From: Massilia sp. WG5
GTDB lineage: Bacteria > Pseudomonadota > Gammaproteobacteria > Burkholderiales > Burkholderiaceae_D
Direction: 5' to 3'
Length of the DNA: 64,000 nt
NCBI RefSeq assembly: GCF_001412595.2
Contig: NZ_CP012640.2
Location: 3,224,001-3,288,000 of the forward strand
The translations under genes were made by a program, and so were the position numbers. This document shows, in pieces, positions 19,672-28,742 of this stretch. The number at the start of each line of letters is the position of its first letter. Position 1 is the first letter of the stretch. The notes beneath the pieces were generated by a model that saw nothing but the letters and a program-made list of their open reading frames with translations, did no database searches and was not told the DNA's origin.

Positions 19672-20291
19672 TCAGGACGCGCCCTTGCGGGCCTCTTCGG
19701 CCTCTTCTTCCTCGATTTCCTCAACCACTTTTTTCTCGATGCGCCGGTCCGGAATCAGCCACATCACGGCCACGCCCGCATAGACCAGGAAGCCCAACCA
19801 GGCTGCGAACCAGGCCAGCGCCACGCCGGTCAGGTAGAGCACGACCGAGATCTTGCCCTTGCGGTCGCTGCCGATGGCTTCGGCCAGGGTCGAGTTCTTG
19901 TCATGATTGCGGGTCAGACCGCGCGCCAGCAGCGAGTACGCAGCCGCGCACATGAACAGCACGAAGCATAGGCGGCGGTCGGTCCGGTCTCGAAATGGTT
20001 CTCGCCCATCCAGGCGGTCACGAAGGGAATCAGGGACAGCCAGAACAGCAGGTGCAGGTTGGCCCACAGCACGCCGCCGCTGACTTCCTTCACGGCGTGC
20101 AGCATGTGGTGGTGGTTGTTCCAGTAGATGCCGACGTAGATGAAGCTGAGCACGTAGCTCATGAACACCGGCCACAGCGGCAGCAGCGCGCGGAAACTGG
20201 CATCGTGTGGAACCTTGAGTTCCAGCACCATGATGGTGATGATGATGGCGATGACGCCATCGCTGAAGGCTTCGAGCCTGTTCTTGCCCAT
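19672..20291 (-). pseudogene. TMEM175-like (DUF1211) potassium channel gene, frameshifted
   Basis: The first part (from ATG 20291) reads MGKNRLEAFSDGVIAIIITIMVLELKVPH, the RxxxFSDGV signature of bacterial TMEM175 channels, and continues with helices to GENHFETGPTAAY. There the frame fails at about 19966: TATGCTTCGTG reads into junk, while one added base restores FVLFMCAAAYSLLARGL and the last two helices, ending in an acidic EEIEEEEAEEARK tail. So a single base seems to have been lost from a Gly/Ala codon. Repaired, the protein would be about 206 residues, the normal length. It is either a recent inactivation or a sequencing/assembly error. Confidence 0.82.
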
Positions 20292-20302
20292 CTGTTCCCC
20301 GA

Positions 20303-20845
20303 TTAGATTCGCATGCCGATACGGATGACCGCTTCCGTGGCGGCGGAGATCACGGAAGCGATCGCCCGGTCGATAAGGCCAGCATGGCGAATACGCGCTG
20401 CGGACTGGTCATGATGTTGCTGTTCTTCGCTCAATATAGCCGAGATGGCGGCAGTGGCTTCGGGATCGGCAACACCGATTTCAAGGAGTTGCTGCCGCAG
20501 ATGACGAAGGACGACGCGTTCGACGGCCACGGTTGCGCTTGCGATGGACCGAGCGCCCATCAAGCCGGTCAGCAAGCCGAGCACGTATCCTCCGGCACCG
20601 CACAGCCAGAAGCTGCGGCACCGTGGCAGCCCCCTTCGCGTCAGTTCCCCGGCAAAGATGGCGCGATGCCGCTCTTCATGTGCTTTGAATTCGGCCAATT
20701 CGGGCAGCAAGGAAGGTGCTCGCAGCCGCGCCATTGCGATCTGCCCAGCGTATATCTTCACGGCGCCATGCTCACCTGCATGATTCACCTTGATGATCCG
20801 CCCCGGATCGATAGCTGGAGGCCGTATGCTGTCCATTGCAATCAT
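20303..20845 (-). CDS. coq7: Demethoxyubiquinone hydroxylase (Coq7 family di-iron enzyme)
   Basis: This 180-residue protein aligns along its length with Coq7: IIKVNHAGEHGAVKIYAGQ, AHEERHRAIF, TVAVERVV and SEEQQHHD, which supply all six expected di-iron ligands (Glu; Glu and His in EERH; Glu in VAVE; Glu and His in EEQQH). The enzyme hydroxylates the ubiquinone ring at the penultimate step, acting at the membrane surface. I use ATG 20845, with GGGG just upstream; ATG 20836 and TTG 20857 are alternatives. It is the last gene before the broken TMEM175-like gene, 11 bases away. Confidence 0.88.
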   Translation of the reverse strand: MIAMDSIRPPAIDPGRIIKVNHAGEHGAVKIYAGQIAMARLRAPSLLPELAEFKAHEERHRAIFAGELTRRGLPRCRSFWLCGAGGYVLGLLTGLMGARSIASATVAVERVVLRHLRQQLLEIGVADPEATAAISAILSEEQQHHDQSAARIRHAGLIDRAIASVISAATEAVIRIGMRI

Positions 20846-20881
20846 CAAGCCCCACAATGGATTGAGAAATCAGGCTGATTG

Positions 20882-21175
20882 CTAAGCCGCCGGTCCGATA
20901 TATTGATCGAGGTTCGCCGCGAAATCATCGAAGTTTTCCTCCATCATCTTGCGGAACTGCTCGGTGAAATATTCCAGCGCCCGCTCCTTTTCGGCCTTCA
21001 TGTTTTCCGAGTTGCCGGTGCTGCGCGCGACGATGAAGGCGTTGAAGCGCGTCGTGGCGTACATGGTCGACGCGGCGACCGCGCTTGGCTCGGCCTTGTC
21101 GCACTGGTCGTTCGACAGGTTGATGATCGCGTTCACGCGATTCCAGAATTCCGCATCGGGGGTATTGTTGCTCAT
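20882..21175 (-). CDS. DUF3144 family protein
   Basis: This 97-residue soluble protein matches the family in DAEFWNRVNAIINLSNDQ, VAASTMYATTRFNAFIVA and EYFTEQFRKMMEENFDDF. Function is unknown; the family is small, helical and common in proteobacteria. ATG 21175 (MSNNTPDAEF) is the conserved start; reading further upstream to 21265 gives residues unlike the family. Confidence 0.88.
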   Translation of the reverse strand: MSNNTPDAEFWNRVNAIINLSNDQCDKAEPSAVAASTMYATTRFNAFIVARSTGNSENMKAEKERALEYFTEQFRKMMEENFDDFAANLDQYIGPAA

Positions 21176-21278
21176 GATTGATAGGTGATTGATCGTTGGA
21201 TGGGCAATGACGTTACCGGTGCAGGCGCCGACCGTCATCGGGAAGCCAGCGACGCACTGTAGCACACGCGGGATTCAA

Positions 21279-21815
21279 TCAAATATCGCCCGGCGAAACC
21301 ACGCCGGCAATGACCAGCCCCCACAAGACGCCACCCATGATCACCCAGGCCCAGTTCGCCTTCGACAGCCGTGCATTGCCCTTCCCTCCCGGGTCGCCGC
21401 AGGCGAGGTTGATCTTCTCCTGCGCCATCAGGAAGGGCGGCAGCAGGACGAACATGCTGGCGAACGAGGCGATATCGCCGGCCGTGCCGCCGACCAGGAC
21501 GTCGATGAAGTTCGCCAGCAGCATCAGCGCGACCAGCACGGTGGCGTGCCAGCCGCTGTGCCAGCGTGCGATCGCCGGCTGTCCATAGCCAGATGCTTTG
21601 ATCTTGCGGAACAGCGCATGCGTGAAAAACATCCAGAACACGGCGCGCGGCACCGGAGAAATGGTGCTGCCGAAGCGCGATGCCTCCGGATGCCTGTCCT
21701 TGTAACGGTCCCAGTTCCTGTAATACCAGTACAGGATGTAGAGCGTGAAGGTCGACAGGAACAGGATCGCCAGCTTGCGCTTCGAGACGACGTAGAACTC
21801 GGGCTCGGCGTTCAA
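21279..21815 (-). CDS. Small multi-pass membrane protein of unknown function
   Basis: This 178-residue protein has about four hydrophobic segments (LAILFLSTFTLYILYWYY near 15-32; a middle pair near 90-130; WVIMGGVLWGLVIAGVV near the C-terminus). The motif YWYYRNWDRYKDRH, then ISPVPRAVFWMFFTHALF, recurs in uncharacterised proteobacterial membrane proteins. The only plausible start is TTG 21815, directly after the TAA of the upstream GNAT gene (TAATTG), with AGG in the preceding bases, so it is likely made by translational coupling. I do not recognise its function. Confidence 0.72.
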   Translation of the reverse strand: MNAEPEFYVVSKRKLAILFLSTFTLYILYWYYRNWDRYKDRHPEASRFGSTISPVPRAVFWMFFTHALFRKIKASGYGQPAIARWHSGWHATVLVALMLLANFIDVLVGGTAGDIASFASMFVLLPPFLMAQEKINLACGDPGGKGNARLSKANWAWVIMGGVLWGLVIAGVVSPGDI

Positions 21816-23030
21816 TTACCTGGATGCCTGCCTGCGCTGCCTCAGCTGTTTGCGGACCGCCTTGATGCGGCCGATCAGGGCTTCGTTCATCCGGTCCTGG
21901 ATGCCGTGCAGGCCGAGCAGCAGATTGCTCACGCTGCGCCGCCGGCACAGCAGCAGCTTGCCGCGCCGCTGCAGTACATGGGTCGAGCGGAACTCCTGGT
22001 TCGGCGTACCGTAGCCGAAGTCGGCATGGCTGAAGTCGAAATGGGCGATCGCATCCTGCAGGGCCAGGTGGGTGATGCTGGTGCCGACGGAGAAATTCAT
22101 GTACTCCGGCTTGCAGTAGATGTTATGCACGTGCCATACATCAGGAGAACGGGTACCCAATATGAGGGCCACCGTCTGGCCGCCGCACTGCAGCAGGTAG
22201 GAATGCAGCAAGCCATGACGCGCCAGGCTTTCCAGCTTCTCCCGCGATGGCAGCGCAGCGGGATCGCCGGCTCCCTGCAGCGCATGCATATCGCTCACCA
22301 GGGCCGCGACCTGGTCCGCCTGCTCGACCCGCACCAGGCTGGCCTCGCCTGCTTCCTTGCCCAACAGGCGCACCTGGCGCGACAGGTTGTAACGCTTCTT
22401 GGAGCTGAGCTTCTGCAGGTAGGTATCGACATCCTCGGGCAAAGGCATGGTATGGCAATGCTGCCAGCCGTTCAGGATGTGGCCGGACAGGCCGTCGCCG
22501 CCGACGGTATGCGCCAGCTCTTCAGGCATCGCCTGCATCAGCAGGGCGCGGCAATCGGTATGGCGCTGCAGCAGGCTTTTCAGGACGAAGCCGGACAGGC
22601 CCTCTTCGCCGGCGTCGAGCAGCGGCACACTGCCGAGCACTTGATAGACAGGGACGTCACGCTCGAACAGGGTCCATGGGCCGAGGCGCACGCTGAGCTT
22701 CTGCGTAAGCCGGCGTCCCGGGACAATGCCGACGATCCGGGCATCACTGCGGCGGCGCACGAGGTGGAGTTCGCAGGCTGCGTCGCCGGTTGGCGCCGTG
22801 TCCATCAGGTAGCGAAAGAATGCCGGCAGCTGGTACAGCATTTCCGGACTGCGGCGCGCCCCCAGCAGCCGGCTCCATGCCGCTTGTACATCGGAGCGGT
22901 CGTGGTCCGTGGTGGCGTCTATGAACTCGAACTGCTGCGCCGTCTCGGCACGACGCACGCGTGCAGGCGCCGGTGCAGTCCAGGCAGTCAACTGGGAATT
23001 TTCCTTGGTATGTGGCACAGATGCTTTCAC
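21816..23030 (-). CDS. GNAT family N-acetyltransferase, BioF2/CelD-like (Acetyltransf_6)
   Basis: This is a FemAB/GNAT-fold protein of 404 residues. Recognisable parts are the KKRYNLSRQVRLL segment (about 235-247), a central strand-helix region with YLLQCGGQTVALILG, and the FSHADFGYGTPNQEFRS end of the acyltransferase core. Proteins of this type occur in exopolysaccharide and cellulose loci, but none is near here. I prefer GTG 23030 (MKASVPHTKE) because GAGG stands five bases upstream; an ATG at 23129 would add 33 basic residues, has no ribosome binding site and lies in AT-rich, noncoding-looking DNA. It is coupled to the membrane protein gene downstream. Confidence 0.8.
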   Translation of the reverse strand: MKASVPHTKENSQLTAWTAPAPARVRRAETAQQFEFIDATTDHDRSDVQAAWSRLLGARRSPEMLYQLPAFFRYLMDTAPTGDAACELHLVRRRSDARIVGIVPGRRLTQKLSVRLGPWTLFERDVPVYQVLGSVPLLDAGEEGLSGFVLKSLLQRHTDCRALLMQAMPEELAHTVGGDGLSGHILNGWQHCHTMPLPEDVDTYLQKLSSKKRYNLSRQVRLLGKEAGEASLVRVEQADQVAALVSDMHALQGAGDPAALPSREKLESLARHGLLHSYLLQCGGQTVALILGTRSPDVWHVHNIYCKPEYMNFSVGTSITHLALQDAIAHFDFSHADFGYGTPNQEFRSTHVLQRRGKLLLCRRRSVSNLLLGLHGIQDRMNEALIGRIKAVRKQLRQRRQASR

Positions 23031-23305
23031 ATTGACCTCGCGTGAACCGGTACGGCGTCCAAATTGACGGATCTGATTGTATTTACGTTGCGACTGATGA
23101 TACCGCGAGGTAATGCTACCGTACAGCATTTTTATGCTAACACGACATTAAAATTTGTTAATTTGTAATTTATAAAACTAGTTTTCAACACATGTAGATT
23201 CTCTGAATATACGAAAAATGATGAAAGCATAGCTTTTATGCGAATCGCATAGTTAATTCGAGAAAACAACGAAAAGTTTTTAAAGAGGGGCACAGATGAG
23301 CTGAA

Positions 23306-23509
23306 TCAATAGTGCGGCGGCTTCTCATTCACCGGCCCCTGCCCGGCGTCGCGCAGGGCGCGGAGGTGCTCCGCCAGCTTGGCCACCATGGCTTCGAGCT
23401 GGTCGATGCGGCGGCCCTGCTCGTAAATGGTCTGGTTCAGCGAGTCGACCAGGTTTTCCTGGTGGGCCAGCTTGATTTCGATATCGATGACACGGTCTTC
23501 GTCGCTCAC
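23306..23509 (-). CDS. slyX: SlyX family protein
   Basis: This 67-residue protein is a short coiled coil with the SlyX pattern IDIEIKLAHQENLVDSLNQT, then YEQGRRIDQLEAMVAKL, ending in the family's hallmark PPHY. Function is unknown. The start is GTG 23509. A 275-base region without genes, AT-rich between about 23130 and 23300, follows downstream up to the GNAT gene. Confidence 0.93.
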   Translation of the reverse strand: MSDEDRVIDIEIKLAHQENLVDSLNQTIYEQGRRIDQLEAMVAKLAEHLRALRDAGQGPVNEKPPHY

Positions 23510-23524
23510 GGCAATTCCCCAAAT

Positions 23525-23552
23525 GAAAAGAGCCGCATTATGACAGCGGCTC
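23525..23552 (-). terminator. Terminator of the M10/RTX metalloprotease gene
   Basis: GAGCCGC and GCGGCTC form a perfect 7-base stem with a 9-base loop, followed by TTTT on the minus strand. It lies 44 bases after the protease stop and just before slyX. Confidence 0.8.
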
Positions 23553-23595
23553 GTGAACGACGCCGGCCATGCGGCGCCGCTTCCTGGTACAAATT

Positions 23596-25809
23596 TCAGA
23601 TATGAACGACGGGAATGTAATCCACTCCATGTTCAAGCTGCCCAATTACTTTTGCGATGTTTTCAGGACTATCGCTGAAATCGATCAGCAGTTGCGCGCG
23701 TAGTGCCACCTTGTTCGCTTCTGGTGCATTGATCAGCGCGCTCATCCAGAAGTCAAAACCCTTAGCGTCCGGGTCGCGACCCAGTACATTATGGTAGAGC
23801 TGTGTAACGAACTGAGTATCGGTCGGGTTAGTGCCGTACATCTTGTCGAATTCGGCTTGGCCTTTCCCATCGCCGCCTACCATGAACTCGAGCGATACCG
23901 TATTGAGTGCAGCGCCGCTATCCATACGATCGATCCAGTAGCCCATGCCAACGGCGTCGGAAGGACGTCCAAACGCAGCCGAATACAAGCGGTACAACTG
24001 AGCAGAGGTGTCATCGATCGAGACGCTACCATCATCGAACTTGATACGCTCGATGTTGATCAGGGAATCATGACCATTGGCGCCGCCGTTGTCGAAGATA
24101 TCGAAACCCCAATCCGCTTGTTGGACGGTAAAACCGCTACGCGAGCCTGCATAGACCGCAGTATCGATGCCTGCACCGCCGTCAACAGCGTTATTACCCA
24201 TGCCCGGCGTGAGAACATCATTGCCGGTAGATCCCGTGATATTCGCCGTACTGTTGATAACCCAGCTCGGGCTACTTGTTGCATTGCTACCGTTCTCGCC
24301 TTGATCAATCGACGTTACTCGAACCGTGTAACTACCGTTGGGCAATGGTGATGTTTCGAGATGCCAATTACCATCGGCGCCAACGGTAGTATGTGCGATT
24401 TGTTGAAGATCCTTGGTACGCACAAGTACCATAGTCGTACCGGGCTCTCCTCTACCATTCAAGACGACCTGATTGCTGTCGAATGCTGGAGCGTAGCTGG
24501 AGTTGTATGTAGGACTGACCGGCGGCAAAGTGTCTAGACCAAAGCTAACTGGGCTGCTTTTTAATAAAACATTGCCTGTTGCGTCAGTTTCCGTAGCGTA
24601 GATACTTTGCATGCCATCCGGGAGCCAATCGAGCTGCACCGAATACATACCATATTTGTCCAGTGCGGCAGTTCCTAGTAGATGATCGTCTGCGGCAGAA
24701 TAAATTTTTACGGTAGTACCCATCTCAGCCTTGCCGCTGACCTCCAGAGGCTTAGTTTTTGGATAGTATCCGTATTGATTTGTAAATATCGTCAGAGTGA
24801 GTTTGTCCGATGTCTGAGCAGCTGAATAGAGATCGGCACGAGTCACGCTCATGTCCGAAAACTGCAGGACTTCTATAGACTTCAACGTGTCGGTGCCGTC
24901 GATGCCATTCTGACTCGCCACCTGCAGATCACCGTTCGACAACGTAGTGATTGTGTAGTTGCTGCGTGCGCCCCGAAACACGGCGGTATCTGTACCAGTT
25001 CCTCCATCGATCATGTCATCACCTCCATTGCCTTGTAGTTTGTCGTTAGCAGCAGTACCTGTAATGTACCGACCGCCGTTATCAGAATTGATACCCAATG
25101 CGCCACCAAGGCCATCGCCGCCGTAGAGCCAGTTCAAAGCAGCGACGTCGTATGGGCTGTACGTAGAATAAACACTGTTCAGTGGCTTATGGGTGTAGGA
25201 CATGAGCGTGTTGCTCGTGTCGTCCTGTGATTGGGGAAGGTAAATCGGATTTGGATTGTCTTCCGTTGGTTGGTAGAACGAATGCTTCAGGCCGAGAGCG
25301 TGGCCTAACTCATGCAATAAGGTTTCATAACCTGTTTGTCCTGGGGTAAGGTTTGCGTTCTCTGCTCCAAACTCGACGTTATCCAGATAAACGTAGGCAT
25401 CGGCGTCATAGCTGACCAGCTGCGGCCCCAGATAGCTGTAGGAGCTTTGCCAGCTGCACAGGCCAGTGGCATTGCTGCCGATGAGATTGGCATTACACAG
25501 GTGGATCTGGGCGTCGGCGCCGTTACTGGTTTCGACAAAGTGAATGCCTGTCAGGGCCGTCAAGTACCCATCTTCTTTAAGTAGCGCTTTTACGATTGCT
25601 TGTTGAGCTGAGCTGAACGCCTGCTGTGTACCCGTGAAATTTTTCTGCGCATACTTCGGATCCTCGTTTCCAGATGCAACAGAGAACGTGTAATAGATCG
25701 TATTGTTGTTCGGCGTAAGATAATTCCAATCCGGTCCCGTATCGAGCAGTGCGTCGATGTGGTTCAGCCCGGACAGAGGAGTAGTAGTGATATCGAATAC
25801 GGTTGCCAT
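23596..25809 (-). CDS. Serralysin-like M10 zinc metalloprotease with RTX and DUF4214 regions
   Basis: This 737-residue protein has no Sec signal peptide. The N-terminal catalytic domain carries the full metzincin motif HELGHALGLKH (166-176) and the Met-turn TLMSYTH (Met203). Then come a glycine/aspartate-rich RTX-type calcium repeat (GNGGDDMIDGGTGTD, about 260-274), Ig-like segments, a second calcium-repeat block (GSTGNDVLTPG...VDGGAGIDTAVY) and a C-terminal DUF4214 helical domain (LYSAAFGRPSD... VLGRDPDAKGFDFWM). This design fits type I secretion from an uncleaved C-terminus, but no ABC exporter genes are adjacent. Codon use is less GC-biased than the neighbours. ATG 25809 is preferred; TTG 25872 is an in-frame alternative. 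Confidence 0.9.
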   Translation of the reverse strand: MATVFDITTTPLSGLNHIDALLDTGPDWNYLTPNNNTIYYTFSVASGNEDPKYAQKNFTGTQQAFSSAQQAIVKALLKEDGYLTALTGIHFVETSNGADAQIHLCNANLIGSNATGLCSWQSSYSYLGPQLVSYDADAYVYLDNVEFGAENANLTPGQTGYETLLHELGHALGLKHSFYQPTEDNPNPIYLPQSQDDTSNTLMSYTHKPLNSVYSTYSPYDVAALNWLYGGDGLGGALGINSDNGGRYITGTAANDKLQGNGGDDMIDGGTGTDTAVFRGARSNYTITTLSNGDLQVASQNGIDGTDTLKSIEVLQFSDMSVTRADLYSAAQTSDKLTLTIFTNQYGYYPKTKPLEVSGKAEMGTTVKIYSAADDHLLGTAALDKYGMYSVQLDWLPDGMQSIYATETDATGNVLLKSSPVSFGLDTLPPVSPTYNSSYAPAFDSNQVVLNGRGEPGTTMVLVRTKDLQQIAHTTVGADGNWHLETSPLPNGSYTVRVTSIDQGENGSNATSSPSWVINSTANITGSTGNDVLTPGMGNNAVDGGAGIDTAVYAGSRSGFTVQQADWGFDIFDNGGANGHDSLINIERIKFDDGSVSIDDTSAQLYRLYSAAFGRPSDAVGMGYWIDRMDSGAALNTVSLEFMVGGDGKGQAEFDKMYGTNPTDTQFVTQLYHNVLGRDPDAKGFDFWMSALINAPEANKVALRAQLLIDFSDSPENIAKVIGQLEHGVDYIPVVHI

Positions 25810-25977
25810 GCTATTTGACTTCAACGTTGACTGTGACAAAGAAGTCACTTCGGGAAAGTATTTCCTGCTCAACAGTTGATGTCAAATAAGAGTTCAATCG
25901 TGCGCACCCCTTGTCATCCCGACAAGGCTTATGCGCAACGAATGTCAACTCCAGGCAAATGTCTCTTATCTGATGAA

Positions 25978-28035
25978 TTACACCTTCGGCGTCGCCAGCA
26001 AGGCCTTCAGATTGGCCAGGCGTGCCTTCGGGCTCAGCACTTCATCTTCCTTGGGTGGCGCTTCGCCGACCTCGAGCGCCATTTCCTTGATGAAGCGGGA
26101 CGGATCGCAATGCAAGAGCTCACCGGCGCGCTTGCGCTTCTTGCACCACAGGACATGCAGGGTGCGCTGGGCGCGCGTGATGCCGACGTACATCAGGCGC
26201 CGCTCTTCCTGGATGCGCGCGGCAATGCGTTCGACCGGATCGTCGGGATCGCCCTTGTGCGGCAGGATGCCTTCCTCGACGCCGACCAGGTAGACATGCG
26301 GATACTCCAGGCCCTTCGATGCATGCAGGGTCGACATGCGGACCGCATCCTGTTCCTCGTCCTGGCCCTCGAGCATGGACATCAGGGCCACCATCTGGGT
26401 CAGCTCGAGCAGGTTTTTTTCTTCGCCATCGCGCTCGCGCCCGCCGCGGCCGCGTTCCTTCAGCCAGTTGGTGAACTCGAGCACGTTCTGCCACCGGGCC
26501 TGGGCGGCCTTGTCGTCGAAGTTCTCGTACAGGTAGTGCTCGTAGTTGATCTCTTTCATCATGTCGTCGAGCAGCTCGGCGGCATTGTCGCCGCTGCCGG
26601 ACGGGCCGGGACGGGTGGCGCGGTCTTCCAGTTCGTTGATCCAGTGGCAGAACTCGCGCAGCGGGATCAGCTGGCGGTCCTGCAGCCTGGCTTCGATGCC
26701 GCCCTTGAAGGCGGCCTCGAACAACGAGCAGTTCCACTGCTTCGAGACTTCGCCCAGCACCTCGATGGTGGTCATGCCGACCCCGCGCTTCGGGGTCGTG
26801 ATGGCGCGGATGAAGGCCGGGTCGTCGTCCTGGTTGGCGATCAGGCGCAGGTAGGCGATGACGTCCTTGATCTCGGCCTTGTCGAAGAAGCTCTGGCCGC
26901 CCGAGATCGTGTAGGGGATGCGCTCCTTGCGCAGCGCCTGCTCGATGATGCGGGCCTGGTGGTTGCCGCGGTACAGGATGGCGAAGTCCGCCCATTTGTT
27001 CTTGCGCTGGAAGCGCTCGGACGAGATCATCATCGCCACCTGGTCGGCTTCCGTCTCTTCGTTCGGCATGCCCAGCACCTTGATCGGCTCGCCCAGGCCA
27101 TGCTCGGACCACAGCGCCTTCTCGAACAGCTTCGGGTTGTTGCCGATGACGGCATTCGCCGCCTGCAGGATGCGGGTGGTCGAGCGGTAGTTCTGCTCCA
27201 GCTTGATGACCCGCAGGTCCGGGAAGTCGGTCTGCAGGGTTTTCAGGTTCTCGACCGAAGCGCCGCGCCAGGCATAGATCGCCTGGTCGTCGTCGCCCAC
27301 GGCCGTGAACATCGGCTTCTTGCCGAGGCCCGTCACCAGCAGTTTCACCAGTTCGTACTGGCAGGTGTTGGTGTCCTGGTACTCGTCCATCAAGAGGTAG
27401 CGCAGGCGGCGCTGCCAGCGGTCGCGAATCGGCTCGTTGTTGCGGAACAGCTCGACCGGCAGGCGGATCAGGTCGTCGAAGTCGACCGCCTGGTAGGCCT
27501 GCAGGGTCGCCACATAGCTGCGGTAGATGCGGCCGGCGTGGGCTTCGTCCTCGTCCTTGGCATCACGGATTGCGTCCTCCGGGTCGACCAGGCCGTTCTT
27601 CCACAGCGAGATCGCGTTCTGGATGCGGCGGATTTCCTGCTTGTCGGTGGTCACCGCCAGGTCGGACACGACGGTGTAGCAGTCGTCGCTGTCCATGATC
27701 GAGAACTTGTCCTTCAGGCCGACGCCGGCCGCTTCCTGGCGCAGGATCTTGACGCCCAGCGAGTGGAAGGTCGACACGGTCAGCTGCTTGGCCTGCTTGG
27801 GCTGTTTCAGCAGCTTGCCGATCCGCTCCTGCATCTCCAGCGCGGCTTTATTCGTGAAGGTCAGCGCGGCGATGGTGCGCGGATCATAGCCGCGGTGCTC
27901 GATCATGTAGGCGATCTTCTGGGTGATCACGCGGGTCTTGCCGGAGCCGGCGCCAGCCAGCACCAGGCAGGGGCCGTCCAGGTAGAGCACGGCTTCGCTC
28001 TGCGGACCGTTGAGGCCGAAATTCGGGGTCGACAT
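25978..28035 (-). CDS. rep: ATP-dependent DNA helicase Rep (UvrD/PcrA superfamily)
   Basis: This 685-residue SF1A helicase begins MSTPNFGLNGPQSEAVLY. Walker A is AGAGSGKTR (about 27-35), motif II is MDEYQDTN, motif III VGDDDQAIYAWRGA, motif IV LEQNYRST, and motif V/VI are MSTLHASKGLEYPHVY and EERRLMYVGITRAQ. It translocates 3' to 5' on single-stranded DNA and helps replication forks pass obstacles. Length fits Rep, with a short C-terminus lacking the UvrD tail. It stands alone on the minus strand and is divergent from the AtaL-like gene. Confidence 0.94.
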   Translation of the reverse strand: MSTPNFGLNGPQSEAVLYLDGPCLVLAGAGSGKTRVITQKIAYMIEHRGYDPRTIAALTFTNKAALEMQERIGKLLKQPKQAKQLTVSTFHSLGVKILRQEAAGVGLKDKFSIMDSDDCYTVVSDLAVTTDKQEIRRIQNAISLWKNGLVDPEDAIRDAKDEDEAHAGRIYRSYVATLQAYQAVDFDDLIRLPVELFRNNEPIRDRWQRRLRYLLMDEYQDTNTCQYELVKLLVTGLGKKPMFTAVGDDDQAIYAWRGASVENLKTLQTDFPDLRVIKLEQNYRSTTRILQAANAVIGNNPKLFEKALWSEHGLGEPIKVLGMPNEETEADQVAMMISSERFQRKNKWADFAILYRGNHQARIIEQALRKERIPYTISGGQSFFDKAEIKDVIAYLRLIANQDDDPAFIRAITTPKRGVGMTTIEVLGEVSKQWNCSLFEAAFKGGIEARLQDRQLIPLREFCHWINELEDRATRPGPSGSGDNAAELLDDMMKEINYEHYLYENFDDKAAQARWQNVLEFTNWLKERGRGGRERDGEEKNLLELTQMVALMSMLEGQDEEQDAVRMSTLHASKGLEYPHVYLVGVEEGILPHKGDPDDPVERIAARIQEERRLMYVGITRAQRTLHVLWCKKRKRAGELLHCDPSRFIKEMALEVGEAPPKEDEVLSPKARLANLKALLATPKV

Positions 28036-28202
28036 GGGGATATTTCCTGCAGGACTGCCTTTGGGGTGAGCTCAGCATTTTAACGAAGCTCGGCCGCGCA
28101 CGCTAAAATCATTTTCGGAAAAACACATTATGTTGCGACTTGTCAGCACGCCATTCGCCACCATATAACCGGTTTAGTGCTGTCCAAGCGAGAGAACAGA
28201 AC

Positions 28203-28688
28203 ATGAAATTCGAACACCTGATCGAGATTAACGACCCGCTCAACCCGCTGGCGGATACCCTGACCCGCGAGCAACTGTGGCGTGGCCTGGTGCTGCGCGC
28301 CGAAAACCCGAAGATGTTCATGCCGCACCTGGACGAATGCACGCTCGGCGAGCGCGAGAGCGGCAGCTTCGCGCGCCGCCTGCGCTACGGCGAACTGGTG
28401 ATCGAAGACGTGGTGCACCTGACCCCGCTGCAGGAAGTCCGCTACGAAGTGCCGGCCCAGGGCGACATTGCCGCCTCGCGCATGAGCATGACGATCGAGG
28501 CGCCGAGCGAAGGGGTGATGTGGGTGCGCTTCCTGTACGACGACGGCAATGCCTCGGCAAGCGACGAGATGGGCAAGATGTACGAGGACTTCAAGAAATC
28601 GGCCTACCAGGAGGCCGATATCGACACGATCAAGATCGTGCGCCAGCTGGCGTCGGAAGGAAAGCTGGACGCGTCGTATCTGAATTGA
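28203..28688 (+). CDS. AtaL-like / DUF1857 SRPBCC-fold protein
   Basis: This 161-residue protein has the pattern of the AtaL-like (DUF1857) group within the SRPBCC (START-like) fold: MKFEHLIEIND, LTREQLWRGLVLRAENP, and a GELVIEDVV strand. Such proteins bind a hydrophobic ligand or act as polyketide-type cyclases, but the natural substrate here is unknown. ATG 28203 follows GAGAGAACAGAAC; an in-frame ATG at 28140 gives residues without family likeness. It is divergent from rep. Confidence 0.85.
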   Translation: MKFEHLIEINDPLNPLADTLTREQLWRGLVLRAENPKMFMPHLDECTLGERESGSFARRLRYGELVIEDVVHLTPLQEVRYEVPAQGDIAASRMSMTIEAPSEGVMWVRFLYDDGNASASDEMGKMYEDFKKSAYQEADIDTIKIVRQLASEGKLDASYLN

Positions 28689-28742
28689 CCTCACGCGTGG
28701 GCACGGTGTGCCTACGCCGGCCGCGCCCACCCTACACAAGGA

